From assembly GCA_900545605.1 (NCBI GenBank), contig UQZL01000003.1:50272-114271 (forward strand): a DNA stretch of 64,000 bases. Reading direction: 5' to 3'. The notes beneath the pieces were generated by a model. The model did not search any database and had not been told where the DNA came from. It worked only from the letters and a program-made list of their open reading frames with translations. This document shows, in pieces, positions 24,475 to 32,373 of this stretch. The position numbers and the translations under genes were made by a program. The DNA is from an uncultured Collinsella sp. (GTDB lineage Bacteria > Actinomycetota > Coriobacteriia > Coriobacteriales > Coriobacteriaceae). The number at the start of each line of letters is the position of its first letter. Within the stretch, counting starts at the first letter, position 1.

Positions 24475-25770
24475 ATGCTCGCCTTTTTACAAACCAACAC
24501 ACCCATCGTGATCTTCAACCAGATTGTCGTCACGCTGCTCACGGTCTGCTTTCTGTACCAGGTGGTCTTCTTTGTCATTGGCGCTCTTCGTGGCGAGGTC
24601 GCGCCTCCCAAGGCCAAAAAACTCCATCGCTATGCCTTTTTTATTGCGGCGCATAATGAGGAGGCCGTGATCGCCAACCTCGTTCGCTCCATCAAGGACC
24701 AGGATTATCCGTCCGAGCTCATCGAGGTTTTCGTGGTCGCCGATGCCTGCACCGACAACACGGCGCAGCTCGCGCGCGAGGCCGGTGCCATTGTTTACGA
24801 GCGCAATGACCTGGCCCGCAAGGGCAAGAGCTGGGTCATGGACTTTGGCTTCGACCGCATTCTCAACGAGTATCCCGACACGTTTGAGGGCTACTTTATC
24901 TTCGATGCCGATAACGTTATCTCCCGCGATTACGTTTCCAAGATGAATGATGCCTTTGACCAGGGCTTCCATGTGGTCACGAGCTATCGCAATTCCAAGA
25001 ACTTCGGCAGCTCGTGGATCTCGGCAGCTAATGCCACGTGGTATCTACGCGAGGCGCGCTTCCTCAACAACGCGCGTAATATCTGCAAGACGTCCTGCGC
25101 TGTTTCGGGTTCGGGTTACCTTATCTCGTCAAGCGTTATCGAGGGCATGCACGGTTGGCAGTTCCACACGCTGACCGAGGACATTCAGTTCACTACGTTC
25201 TGCGCTATTCACGGTATTCGCATTGGCTATGCGCCGGCGGAGTTCTTTGACGAGCAACCCGTGACGTTCAAGGCATCCTGGAAGCAGCGTATGCGCTGGA
25301 CCAAGGGCTTTTACCAGGTGTTCTTTACCTACGGTAAGCATCTGGTCAAGTCGACGTTCCGCTATCATCGCTTTGCCGCCTACGACATGTTCATGACGAT
25401 CGCCCCGGGTATGCTGCTATCGCTGATCTCGATGCTCGCTAATGCGACGTTCTTGATTGTGGGTGGCCTTTCGCATGGTTTCTTGGCTACCGAAGTCGAG
25501 ATGCAGGCGTGCGCCGCTTCGCTCATTATGACCTTCGCCATGATGTATCAGACCTTCTTTATCCTGGCGCTGCTCACGACTATCTTTGAGTACAAGCACA
25601 TTCACTGCGCGCAAAAGTGGCGTCTGGTGACTAACCTGTTTACCTTCCCGATCTTTATGTTCAGCTATATCCCCATCACGGTGGCCGCGCTGTTCCTGAA
25701 GGTCGACTGGGTTCCTACCCAGCACGCCGTCAACGTTACCCTTGACGAGGTCATGCAAGGCGCCAAATAA
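24475..25770 (+). CDS. Membrane glycosyltransferase family 2
   Basis: The 431-residue protein has an N-terminal membrane segment, a cytoplasmic GT-A domain and three or four C-terminal membrane segments, the layout of processive enzymes such as PgaC and hyaluronan synthase. Motifs in order are FFIAAHNEEAVIANL (nucleotide-sugar binding), the D-A-D metal site in IFDADNVIS, the catalytic TED in TLTEDIQFT, and QRMRW, the Q/RxxRW motif of processive members. It probably makes a beta-linked surface polysaccharide. No other polysaccharide genes lie nearby, so the product is unknown. The start at 24475 follows GGGAG; an in-frame TTG occurs at 24460. Confidence 0.87.
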   Translation: MLAFLQTNTPIVIFNQIVVTLLTVCFLYQVVFFVIGALRGEVAPPKAKKLHRYAFFIAAHNEEAVIANLVRSIKDQDYPSELIEVFVVADACTDNTAQLAREAGAIVYERNDLARKGKSWVMDFGFDRILNEYPDTFEGYFIFDADNVISRDYVSKMNDAFDQGFHVVTSYRNSKNFGSSWISAANATWYLREARFLNNARNICKTSCAVSGSGYLISSSVIEGMHGWQFHTLTEDIQFTTFCAIHGIRIGYAPAEFFDEQPVTFKASWKQRMRWTKGFYQVFFTYGKHLVKSTFRYHRFAAYDMFMTIAPGMLLSLISMLANATFLIVGGLSHGFLATEVEMQACAASLIMTFAMMYQTFFILALLTTIFEYKHIHCAQKWRLVTNLFTFPIFMFSYIPITVAALFLKVDWVPTQHAVNVTLDEVMQGAK

Positions 25771-25779
25771 CCACCACCA

Positions 25780-25820
25780 AAACCACCGCAAAGGGGACAG
25801 GCACCTTTGTGGTGGTTTTT
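25780..25820 (+). terminator. Intrinsic terminator after the glycosyltransferase
   Basis: AAACCACCGCAAAGG (25780-25794) pairs with CCTTTGTGGTGGTTT (25804-25818) with one wobble and is followed by more T residues. It resembles the terminator at 18120-18158. Confidence 0.8.
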
Positions 25821-25851
25821 GCTTTTGCGATGCAGCTCGAGGAGGAGTCCG

Positions 25852-26274
25852 ATGGTCTATATCCCGTTTTGGATTTGCATCTTTGCCGGCGTGGCAATTG
25901 ATGCCCTAGAGCGACGGTTTCCCAATGGGCTTGCCGGCGCATGTGCCGTGGCGGCGTTGGCGGGCGTTTGGCTCGACCTCGGTTTGAACACAGCGCTTGA
26001 CCACGCCGGTCTTGCGGTCATCGTCTACCTTGCCCTTGTGCTCACTGAGTCGCTCTGGCGTCGTGTTCGCCACGCCCCTGGCATTGGCATGGGGGATGCC
26101 AAGGCGCTCTTTGCCCTTTGCACCCTCGATCCCCTGGGTGGTGTCGTCGCATTTGCGGTTGCGCTCCTGACCCTTGCCGCCGCTTGTCTCATTGCAAAAT
26201 CGCGCTCCCTGCCTTTGCTGCCGTTTTTGGTGCCTATATTTGCCATAATCGAGGTCGTGGGCTGCACTTTGTAA
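25852..26274 (+). CDS. Small A24-type prepilin peptidase-like protein
   Basis: The 140-residue protein is almost all hydrophobic segments. Two aspartates fit the GxGD aspartyl-protease family: one in VAIDALERRFPN near residue 14, and one in the G-M-G-D turn of GIGMGDAKALF near residue 83. It lacks the N-terminal methyltransferase domain, as in the TadV/CpaA group. Such enzymes process pilin or pseudopilin leaders, but no pilus genes are present here, so the substrate is unknown. The ATG at 25852 follows GGAGGAG. It is followed closely by the dGTPase gene. Confidence 0.75.
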   Translation: MVYIPFWICIFAGVAIDALERRFPNGLAGACAVAALAGVWLDLGLNTALDHAGLAVIVYLALVLTESLWRRVRHAPGIGMGDAKALFALCTLDPLGGVVAFAVALLTLAAACLIAKSRSLPLLPFLVPIFAIIEVVGCTL

Positions 26275-26305
26275 CCGATTGCGCATCCTTTTTAAGGAGC
26301 ATGCC

Positions 26306-27553
26306 ATGGAATCTAATCAAGAAACGGCCGTCATTAAGGCGCGCATGGACCGTATTCCCTCGGCGTTGTCGCCCGAGCTTGTCGAGCGCATTGCCGCCGA
26401 TCGTGCTTCGGGCTATGTCAACCCGTATCGTTGCAACGATGATCAGGTCATTCGTCGTATTGATCGCGCCGCCGACAAAGGCACGCTTATGCGTCCGGCG
26501 TTTATGCGCGATACCGAAAAGATACTTCATCTTCCGGCGTACACCCGTTATGCAGGCAAAACGCAGGTCTTTAGCTTCCGTAGCAATGATGATCTTTCAC
26601 GCCGCGGTTTGCACGTACAGCTTGTCTCCCGCATTGCGCGCGATATCGGTCGCGCCCTGGGGCTCAATTGCGATCTGATCGAGGCGATTGGCCTGGGTCA
26701 CGACTTGGGACACACGCCTTTCGGCCATGCCGGCGAGCGCTTCCTCAACGATATCTATCATGAGCGTACGGGGCGTTATTTTTTCCATAACGTGCAGTCG
26801 GTTCGCGTGCTCGACGCGTTGTATGGCCGCAACGTGTCGCTCCAGACGCTCGACGGCGTGCTATGCCATAACGGCGAGTACGAGCAGCGTGTGTTTGAGC
26901 TCTCGGACATGGGCTCCTTTGACCAGTTTGACCAGACGGTTGAGGATTGCATTGCCACGGGCTATAGCGCAATTGAGCATCTGCGTCCCATGACGCTCGA
27001 GGGCTGCGTCGTTCGCATCTCGGATATTCTTGCCTACGTCGGTCGTGACCGTCAGGATGCGATCGCGGCGGGCCTGCTTTCGCCCGACGCTTTTGATGAT
27101 GGCCGGGGCGGTGCCTACAACAGTTGGATCCTCACGCACGCTTCCATCGATATCGTTGAGCACAGCTATGGTAAGCCGCGCATCGAGATGAGCGAGGACC
27201 TGTTTGAGGAAATTCGCCGAGCCAAGCGCGAGAACTACGAGAAGATCTATAGCAAGGGCGGTATCGAAGGCGATTCCGAGGCGGAGCTGCGCGAGGCGTT
27301 CGTAAAGCTCTACGACCGTTGCCTGCGGGATCTAAACAGTGGCGACGAGTCCTCTTACATCTTTAAGCACCATATTTCGCGCATTGAGCAGCAGCTTTCC
27401 TACTACGATCGCACCTACGCTTGGCAGGACGACAAGGATCAAGCCGTGGTGGATTATATCGCGAGCATGACGGATGGCTATTTCTGCGAGCTCACGAGCA
27501 AGTTGTTCCCGGGATTGAAGTTTCCGCACCGTACCTATATTAACGAACGGTAG
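26306..27553 (+). CDS. dgt: HD-domain deoxyguanosinetriphosphate triphosphohydrolase-like protein
   Basis: Proteins of this family split dNTPs, typically dGTP, into deoxynucleoside and triphosphate. The 415-residue protein has the HD motif GLGHDLGHTPFGHAGE (about residues 129-144) plus further His/Asp residues, for example VLCHNGEYEQR. An Arg-Arg-Gly-Leu-H-V segment before it supplies the first histidine. The ATG at 26306 follows TAAGGAG by six bases. The gene is often next to dnaG and the primary sigma factor gene in Gram-positives; here it precedes rarA. Confidence 0.88.
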   Translation: MESNQETAVIKARMDRIPSALSPELVERIAADRASGYVNPYRCNDDQVIRRIDRAADKGTLMRPAFMRDTEKILHLPAYTRYAGKTQVFSFRSNDDLSRRGLHVQLVSRIARDIGRALGLNCDLIEAIGLGHDLGHTPFGHAGERFLNDIYHERTGRYFFHNVQSVRVLDALYGRNVSLQTLDGVLCHNGEYEQRVFELSDMGSFDQFDQTVEDCIATGYSAIEHLRPMTLEGCVVRISDILAYVGRDRQDAIAAGLLSPDAFDDGRGGAYNSWILTHASIDIVEHSYGKPRIEMSEDLFEEIRRAKRENYEKIYSKGGIEGDSEAELREAFVKLYDRCLRDLNSGDESSYIFKHHISRIEQQLSYYDRTYAWQDDKDQAVVDYIASMTDGYFCELTSKLFPGLKFPHRTYINER

Positions 27554-27614
27554 TTCGTATATATTCGGTATACTGGTTAGTTGAAAACGTTTTTGATTGA
27601 TGCACGGGATGGCT

Positions 27615-28964
27615 ATGGACGACCTTTTTTCTGCCTCGACGCGCAAGCGTTCCTTTCAGAATGCGCCGCTCGCGGTGCGCATGCGACCCAATTCACTCGA
27701 CGAATACGTGGGCCAGCAAAAGGTCGTCGGTAAGGGCTCGTGGCTGCGTGCCGCGATCGAGCACGACGTGCTTTCGAGCGTGATTCTGTACGGGCCTGCC
27801 GGTACGGGCAAGACGACGCTGGCCCACATTATCGCCAACCATACCAAGAGCGAGTTTGTCGAGGTCAGCGCCGTCACGGGTACCGTGAAGGACCTGCGTC
27901 GCGTGATCGACGAGGCCAAGACGCGCCTGAATACGTACGACCGCCGCACCATTCTATTCATCGATGAGATTCACCGCTTCTCTAAGTCGCAGCAGGATGC
28001 CCTGCTGCATGCAGTTGAGAACCGTACCGTCATTATGATTGGCGCTACGACGGAGAACCCGTACTTCGAGGTTAACTCGGCACTGCTCTCACGTGGTCGC
28101 GTCGTGGAGCTTGAGCATCTTAAAGACGAGGATATCGCCACGCTTATCGAGCGTGCGCTCGAGGCGCCGCAGGGTTTGAACGGCAAATTCTCGGCCGATG
28201 AGGATACGGTCAAGACCATTTGCACGCTGGCAGCGGGTGACGCTCGCTCGGCGCTCACGACGCTCGAGCTTGCGAGCGAGATTGCCGTCACGCGTCCCGA
28301 TACCGAGGGAACGCCAGCGCCTGCGGCGGGGGAGCGCTATCCCATCACCGTGGATGACGTGAAGATTGCCAACCCGCGTCGCGGCTTTACGTATGACAAA
28401 AACGGCGACATGCACTACGACATCATCAGTGCGTTCATCAAGTCCATGCGCGGTAGTGACCCCGATGCCACGATCTATTGGCTCGCGCGCATGATCGATG
28501 CTGGGGAGGATCCTAAGTTTATCGCTCGCCGCATTATGATTCACGCTTCTGAGGATGTTGGCAACGCCGACCCGCAGGCGCTTTTGGTGGCGCATGCCGC
28601 GTTTAAGTCTGCCGAGGTCATTGGCTATCCCGAGTGCCGCATTAACCTTGCACAAGCTGCGCTCTATGTGTGCTTGGCGCCCAAGTCCAATGCGTGCGAG
28701 GCCTCGATCGATGCGGCGCTAGCCGATATCCACAGCAGTGGTCTTCGCGAGGTGCCCAGCTACCTGCGCGATCGCCATCGCCCGGGCAGCGATGAATACG
28801 GTGTGTATAAGTATCCGCACGATTATCCCGAAGGCTGGGTCGATCAGCGCTATTTGCCCGAAGGCTTGGAACGCGGTGCATTTTGGCAGCCTGCCGGCCG
28901 CGGTTGGGAAGAATGGCGCGTAGAGCAAAGTGAACGCGACCGCAGCGGGAATGCACCGAAGTAG
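27615..28964 (+). CDS. rarA: Replication-associated recombination protein RarA (MgsA)
   Basis: RarA is an AAA+ ATPase of the clamp-loader type that works at stalled replication forks. The 449-residue protein has RMRPNSLDEYVGQQ near the N-terminus, Walker A GPAGTGKTTLAHI, Walker B LFIDEIHRFSKSQQD, sensor 1 GATTENPYFEVNSALLSR, and the C-terminal tetramerisation part with DPDATIYWLARMIDAGEDPKFIARR and the late YKYPHDYPEGWVDQRYLP motif. Several in-frame start codons lie within 18 bases; 27615 is chosen because CGGGA lies six bases ahead. Confidence 0.93.
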   Translation: MDDLFSASTRKRSFQNAPLAVRMRPNSLDEYVGQQKVVGKGSWLRAAIEHDVLSSVILYGPAGTGKTTLAHIIANHTKSEFVEVSAVTGTVKDLRRVIDEAKTRLNTYDRRTILFIDEIHRFSKSQQDALLHAVENRTVIMIGATTENPYFEVNSALLSRGRVVELEHLKDEDIATLIERALEAPQGLNGKFSADEDTVKTICTLAAGDARSALTTLELASEIAVTRPDTEGTPAPAAGERYPITVDDVKIANPRRGFTYDKNGDMHYDIISAFIKSMRGSDPDATIYWLARMIDAGEDPKFIARRIMIHASEDVGNADPQALLVAHAAFKSAEVIGYPECRINLAQAALYVCLAPKSNACEASIDAALADIHSSGLREVPSYLRDRHRPGSDEYGVYKYPHDYPEGWVDQRYLPEGLERGAFWQPAGRGWEEWRVEQSERDRSGNAPK

Positions 28965-29064
28965 CTGCTGATAATTTTGTCCCACGTTGCTGCTCATGGC
29001 ATGTTCGGTCCCCTTTGGGGTACCATGGAAACCGTCTATATATCGATTCCTTTGGGAGGCTTGT

Positions 29065-29652
29065 ATGAGTCCCATTCAAATCGCCCTGCTGCTGCTCGCT
29101 GTTGCCGGCGTGTGGGCCATCGTTGAGCTCGCGCTTACCCTGCGCAAGACCCGCACCGTTGTCGACTCGCTCGATAAGACCGTGAACGACCTCAACAACA
29201 CCATCGCCGAGGCTCAGCCTGTGGTGGCAAAGCTCGATGGCGCTGTCGATGAGCTTACGCCGGCGCTTGCCCAGATGGAGCCGCTGCTTAAGTCGAGCAA
29301 GACGGCAGTTGATGCCCTTACCTCCAATCTCGTAGAGGTCGAAGCCGTGGTTCGCGACATTTCCGAGGTTACGGGCAGCATGGCCGAGGCCAGCAATGCT
29401 GTGTCGAGCGTGACCGACTCTGCCGCCGGTGCTGTGCAGAAGCTCTTCAATAAGGTGAAGGCTCCTGCAGCCGACGCCGATCGCAAGCTCGCCGCTGCCG
29501 CTGCGGAGGCCGAGCAGCCTACCGAGCGCATCCTAATTGGCGAGGACGAGGCCGCCGCGGGCGACGATGATGGTCAGAAGTCTGTATCCAAGCCGGCTCA
29601 GTATTACACCTATACGCCCGCCGAGACCTCTGAGGAGTCCTGCGATGAGTAG
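29065..29652 (+). CDS. DUF948 membrane-anchored coiled-coil protein
   Basis: The 195-residue protein has a single N-terminal membrane helix (IALLLLAVAGVWAIVELALTL) followed by a helical domain with regularly spaced hydrophobic residues (about 25-130), as in DUF948 proteins such as Bacillus YtxG. It ends in an Ala/Asp-rich, disordered acidic tail. DUF948 proteins in Bacillus belong to the general stress regulon, which fits the anti-sigma and sigma genes directly downstream. The ATG at 29065 follows GGGAGG. Its end overlaps the next start by eight bases. Confidence 0.78.
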   Translation: MSPIQIALLLLAVAGVWAIVELALTLRKTRTVVDSLDKTVNDLNNTIAEAQPVVAKLDGAVDELTPALAQMEPLLKSSKTAVDALTSNLVEVEAVVRDISEVTGSMAEASNAVSSVTDSAAGAVQKLFNKVKAPAADADRKLAAAAAEAEQPTERILIGEDEAAAGDDDGQKSVSKPAQYYTYTPAETSEESCDE

Positions 29653-30022
29653 CGAAGCAACCTGCCCTATCACGCTGACCGTTGCCGGTGACCCGCGTCT
29701 CGCTCGCCTTGTGCGCATGACGGCAGCCAACGTTGGTGCCCTGTGCTCTATGTCTGTCGATCGCATCGAGGACATCCGCATGGCTGCTGAGGAGGCTTTC
29801 ATCTTTGGTTGCACCGCGGTCGACTGCGATGACATCACCATCAAATTCGATGTCGATGAGACCCACGTTGGCATGACTATTACCTTTGGCGACCAGGCTA
29901 CGGTCGATGAAGACGACCAGGCTGCGGTGTATGCCGAGCTCATCCTCGCGAGCGTGTGCGACTCCTACGAAAAGACTACGGCGCCCCTGACGCTTTCCCT
30001 CGACCTCAAGGCGGATATCTAA
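29645..30022 (+). CDS. RsbW-like anti-sigma factor
   Basis: The 125-residue protein looks like a GHKL ATPase-fold anti-sigma factor. The segment IEDIRMAAEEAFIFGC aligns with the N-box of RsbW and SpoIIAB (typically SEAxTNA), but the Mg-binding Asn is replaced by Phe, so kinase activity is doubtful. It would bind and hold the sigma factor encoded one base after its stop. The ATG at 29645 overlaps the DUF948 stop (ATGAGTAG), so the genes are coupled. No RsbV antagonist is seen in the window. Confidence 0.68.
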   Translation: MSSEATCPITLTVAGDPRLARLVRMTAANVGALCSMSVDRIEDIRMAAEEAFIFGCTAVDCDDITIKFDVDETHVGMTITFGDQATVDEDDQAAVYAELILASVCDSYEKTTAPLTLSLDLKADI

Positions 30023-30023
30023 T

Positions 30024-30815
30024 ATGACCGAACGTTCCCGGAGCGGCAAGACCGCTTGGGACAAGGAGAAAACCCGCGAGCTGTTTCGTCGCTACAAAGA
30101 AACCGGTGATCCGGACGCGCGCGAGCAGCTCGTCATGTCCCATATGAACCTGGTAAGGTTTCTTGCCAACAAATTTAAGAATCGCGGCGAGCCGCTCGAC
30201 GACCTCATGCAGGTCGGCTATCTGGGTTTGCTCAAGGCTATCGACCGCTTTGACCCCGAGCGCGGGCTCGAGTTCACGACGTTTGCAACACCCACTATCC
30301 TGGGCGAGATCAAACGCCATTTTCGCGACAAGGGCTGGAGCGTGCGCGTACCTCGTCGTCTGCAGGAGCTCTCGGCCAAGGTCAACCAAGCTACTGACAA
30401 ACTTACCAACGAGCTGCAGCGTTCGCCCAAGGTTGAGGAGATCGCTGAGTATCTAGATGTGACTGTCGATGAGGTCCTCGAGGCTATGGAATCGTCTTCG
30501 GCCTATACCTCGGTGCCCATCGAGGCTCCTGGTGCGTCCGATTCCGACGATGCCCCCTCGATTCTCGACCGTTACGCCGACGACGACAACGAGCTCGACT
30601 TTACCGATGACCGCCTAGTGATCGAGGAAGCCATCCGTGATTTCTCGCCGCGCGAGCGCGAGGTGATCGAGCTGCGCTTTGTGAAGGGCATGACCCAGAT
30701 CGAGATCGCCAAGAAGCTTGGTATTTCTCAGGTGCAGGTTTCGCGTCTGCTGCGCCGCACGCTTAAGAAGATTCAGGACAAGATCGACCCCGACGGAGTG
30801 ATGATTCGTTCATGA
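30024..30815 (+). CDS. Sigma-70 family alternative sigma factor (SigB/SigF type)
   Basis: The 263-residue protein lacks region 1 and has region 2 (MNLVRFLANKFKNRGEPLDDLMQVGYLGLLKAIDRFDP), region 3 (VPRRLQELSAKVNQA) and region 4 (REREVIELRFVKGMTQIEIAKKLGISQVQVSRLLRRTLKKI). This is the layout of the SigB/SigF/SigG group that controls general stress or developmental genes. The upstream anti-sigma gene supports control by partner switching. Its TGA overlaps the ATG of the next gene. Which promoters it reads cannot be told here. Confidence 0.92.
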   Translation: MTERSRSGKTAWDKEKTRELFRRYKETGDPDAREQLVMSHMNLVRFLANKFKNRGEPLDDLMQVGYLGLLKAIDRFDPERGLEFTTFATPTILGEIKRHFRDKGWSVRVPRRLQELSAKVNQATDKLTNELQRSPKVEEIAEYLDVTVDEVLEAMESSSAYTSVPIEAPGASDSDDAPSILDRYADDDNELDFTDDRLVIEEAIRDFSPREREVIELRFVKGMTQIEIAKKLGISQVQVSRLLRRTLKKIQDKIDPDGVMIRS

Positions 30816-32221
30816 GTGAGCACCCCCAACAAACCGATCGCGTGCTGCGCGACACTCGCATTCTGACGCTGCGCATTTGGGCTGTTGTCGGCTGCATTGT
30901 CATCGCCGCTGTCATCTTTAACCTTATGGGCATCCTGGCGCCGGTTATTGAGTTTCTTGCCGTCGGCTCCATCATTGCCTTTGTGATGTCCCCGATCACC
31001 AACTGGCTCGAGCACCATGGCGTGAATCGCGGCATCGGTTCGCTTATCGCGCTTATTGTTGTTGTTGCCGTGCTCGTCGGTGTCGTTTGTATCTTGTCGC
31101 CGATTCTCTTTGGTCAGATCATGGAAGTCCTGAGCCGCCTGCCCGAGCAGCTTCGTGTTGCGGGTGGCGACCTCAACGAGATGATCTCGCATGCAAAGAC
31201 GCTCAACAACACGCCGCTCAAGGAGTATTTGGACGATAATCTTTCGTCGCTGGTTGCCGTGGCATCGAGGTATGTGTCTCAGATTGCCGCCGAGCTTGGT
31301 CGTGGTGTGTTCCCACTCATCACCAATACGGCCTCGCAGCTGTTCGTTATCTTCCTTGGCCTGGTGCTTGCCTACTGGATGGCCTGCGACTACCCTCGCA
31401 TGCACCACGAGATTTGCACCATCATCGGTCAGGAGAAGGAGACCTCGTACCGCTTTATGGTCGCCATCCTTTCTCGCTCTGTCGGCGGCTACATGCGCGG
31501 TATGGTCGTGACGTCCATCTGCGGTGGTTTCCTCGCCTTTATCGGTTTTTTGATCATCGGTCATCCGTATGCGGCGCTCATGGCTATCTTTACCGGCATC
31601 ATGCATTTGGTTCCGGTCGTCGGTCCCTGGGTGAGCGCAGCAATCGCCACGGTACTCGGCTTCATGTTCAGTCCCATGTTGGCGTTATGGACGCTCATCG
31701 TGACGATGGTCGCGCAAAACGTCACCGATAACGTGATTTCGCCTAAGGTTATGCAGAGCTCGGTGCAGGTGCATCCCATCATGAGCCTCACGGCGCTCGT
31801 TATTGGCTCGGCACTCATGGGCCCCATCGGCATGATTATTGCCATCCCGCTATGTGCGGCCCTCAAGGGTATCTTCGTGTACTACTTCGAGAATGAGACC
31901 GGCCGCCAGCTTGTGGCCTATGACGGCGCCGTGTTTAAGGGCACACCGTACCGCGATGCCGATGGCAACCCGGTCGCCGCCTACGACGCGCTCGGCGACG
32001 ACACCTTCATCTACGAGTCCGAGCTCATCGGCAACGAGACCGCGCCCGAGGCCCAGGCCATGCCCAAACCCGAGCTCGATAATCCCTGGATGAAGCTCTC
32101 GGGCCTTCAGCCCGATGCTACGGGCTTTTTCAAGAATCCCTTCGCCAAGGACGATGGCTCCAACTCGGACGACGATACCAAAACCGGCATCGACGGCTCC
32201 ATGGACGATGACGACAACTAG
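30812..32221 (+). CDS. AI-2E family transporter
   Basis: The 469-residue protein has the PF01594 layout: about eight membrane helices, a soluble loop after the second or third helix, and the conserved GGFLAFIGFLIIGHPYAALMAI and PIMSLTALVIGSALMGPIGMIIAIP segments in the C-terminal half. The final 110 residues are hydrophilic and acidic, ending in a D-D-D-N tail. Members have been linked to autoinducer export or sodium/proton exchange, so the label is a family name, not a proven role. It is co-transcribed with the sigma factor gene (ATGA overlap). Confidence 0.85.
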   Translation: MSEHPQQTDRVLRDTRILTLRIWAVVGCIVIAAVIFNLMGILAPVIEFLAVGSIIAFVMSPITNWLEHHGVNRGIGSLIALIVVVAVLVGVVCILSPILFGQIMEVLSRLPEQLRVAGGDLNEMISHAKTLNNTPLKEYLDDNLSSLVAVASRYVSQIAAELGRGVFPLITNTASQLFVIFLGLVLAYWMACDYPRMHHEICTIIGQEKETSYRFMVAILSRSVGGYMRGMVVTSICGGFLAFIGFLIIGHPYAALMAIFTGIMHLVPVVGPWVSAAIATVLGFMFSPMLALWTLIVTMVAQNVTDNVISPKVMQSSVQVHPIMSLTALVIGSALMGPIGMIIAIPLCAALKGIFVYYFENETGRQLVAYDGAVFKGTPYRDADGNPVAAYDALGDDTFIYESELIGNETAPEAQAMPKPELDNPWMKLSGLQPDATGFFKNPFAKDDGSNSDDDTKTGIDGSMDDDDN

Positions 32222-32271
32222 CGGGGTAATTCGGGTTAATATTCATACGCGCTAACATGCAATTTCGCTGA

Positions 32272-32301
32272 AGGGCCGGCATTGTGCCGACCCTCTTTTT
32301 T
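32272..32301 (+). terminator. Intrinsic terminator before alaS
   Basis: AGGGCCGGCA and TGCCGACCCT pair with one mismatch around a TTG loop and are followed by CTTTTTT. It ends the stress-sigma operon. Confidence 0.8.
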
Positions 32302-32327
32302 GCACTTGCGCGGCGGGATGGTAATAT
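32300..32327 (+). promoter_or_regulatory. Promoter of alaS
   Basis: TTGCAC (32300-32305) and TAATAT (32322-32327) are 16 bases apart, 47 bases before the alaS start codon. The -35 overlaps the T-run of the preceding terminator. Confidence 0.6.
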
Positions 32328-32373
32328 CGTTACGTTTGAACTGTTTCGATGTGAAACCGAGGAGATTCCCTCT

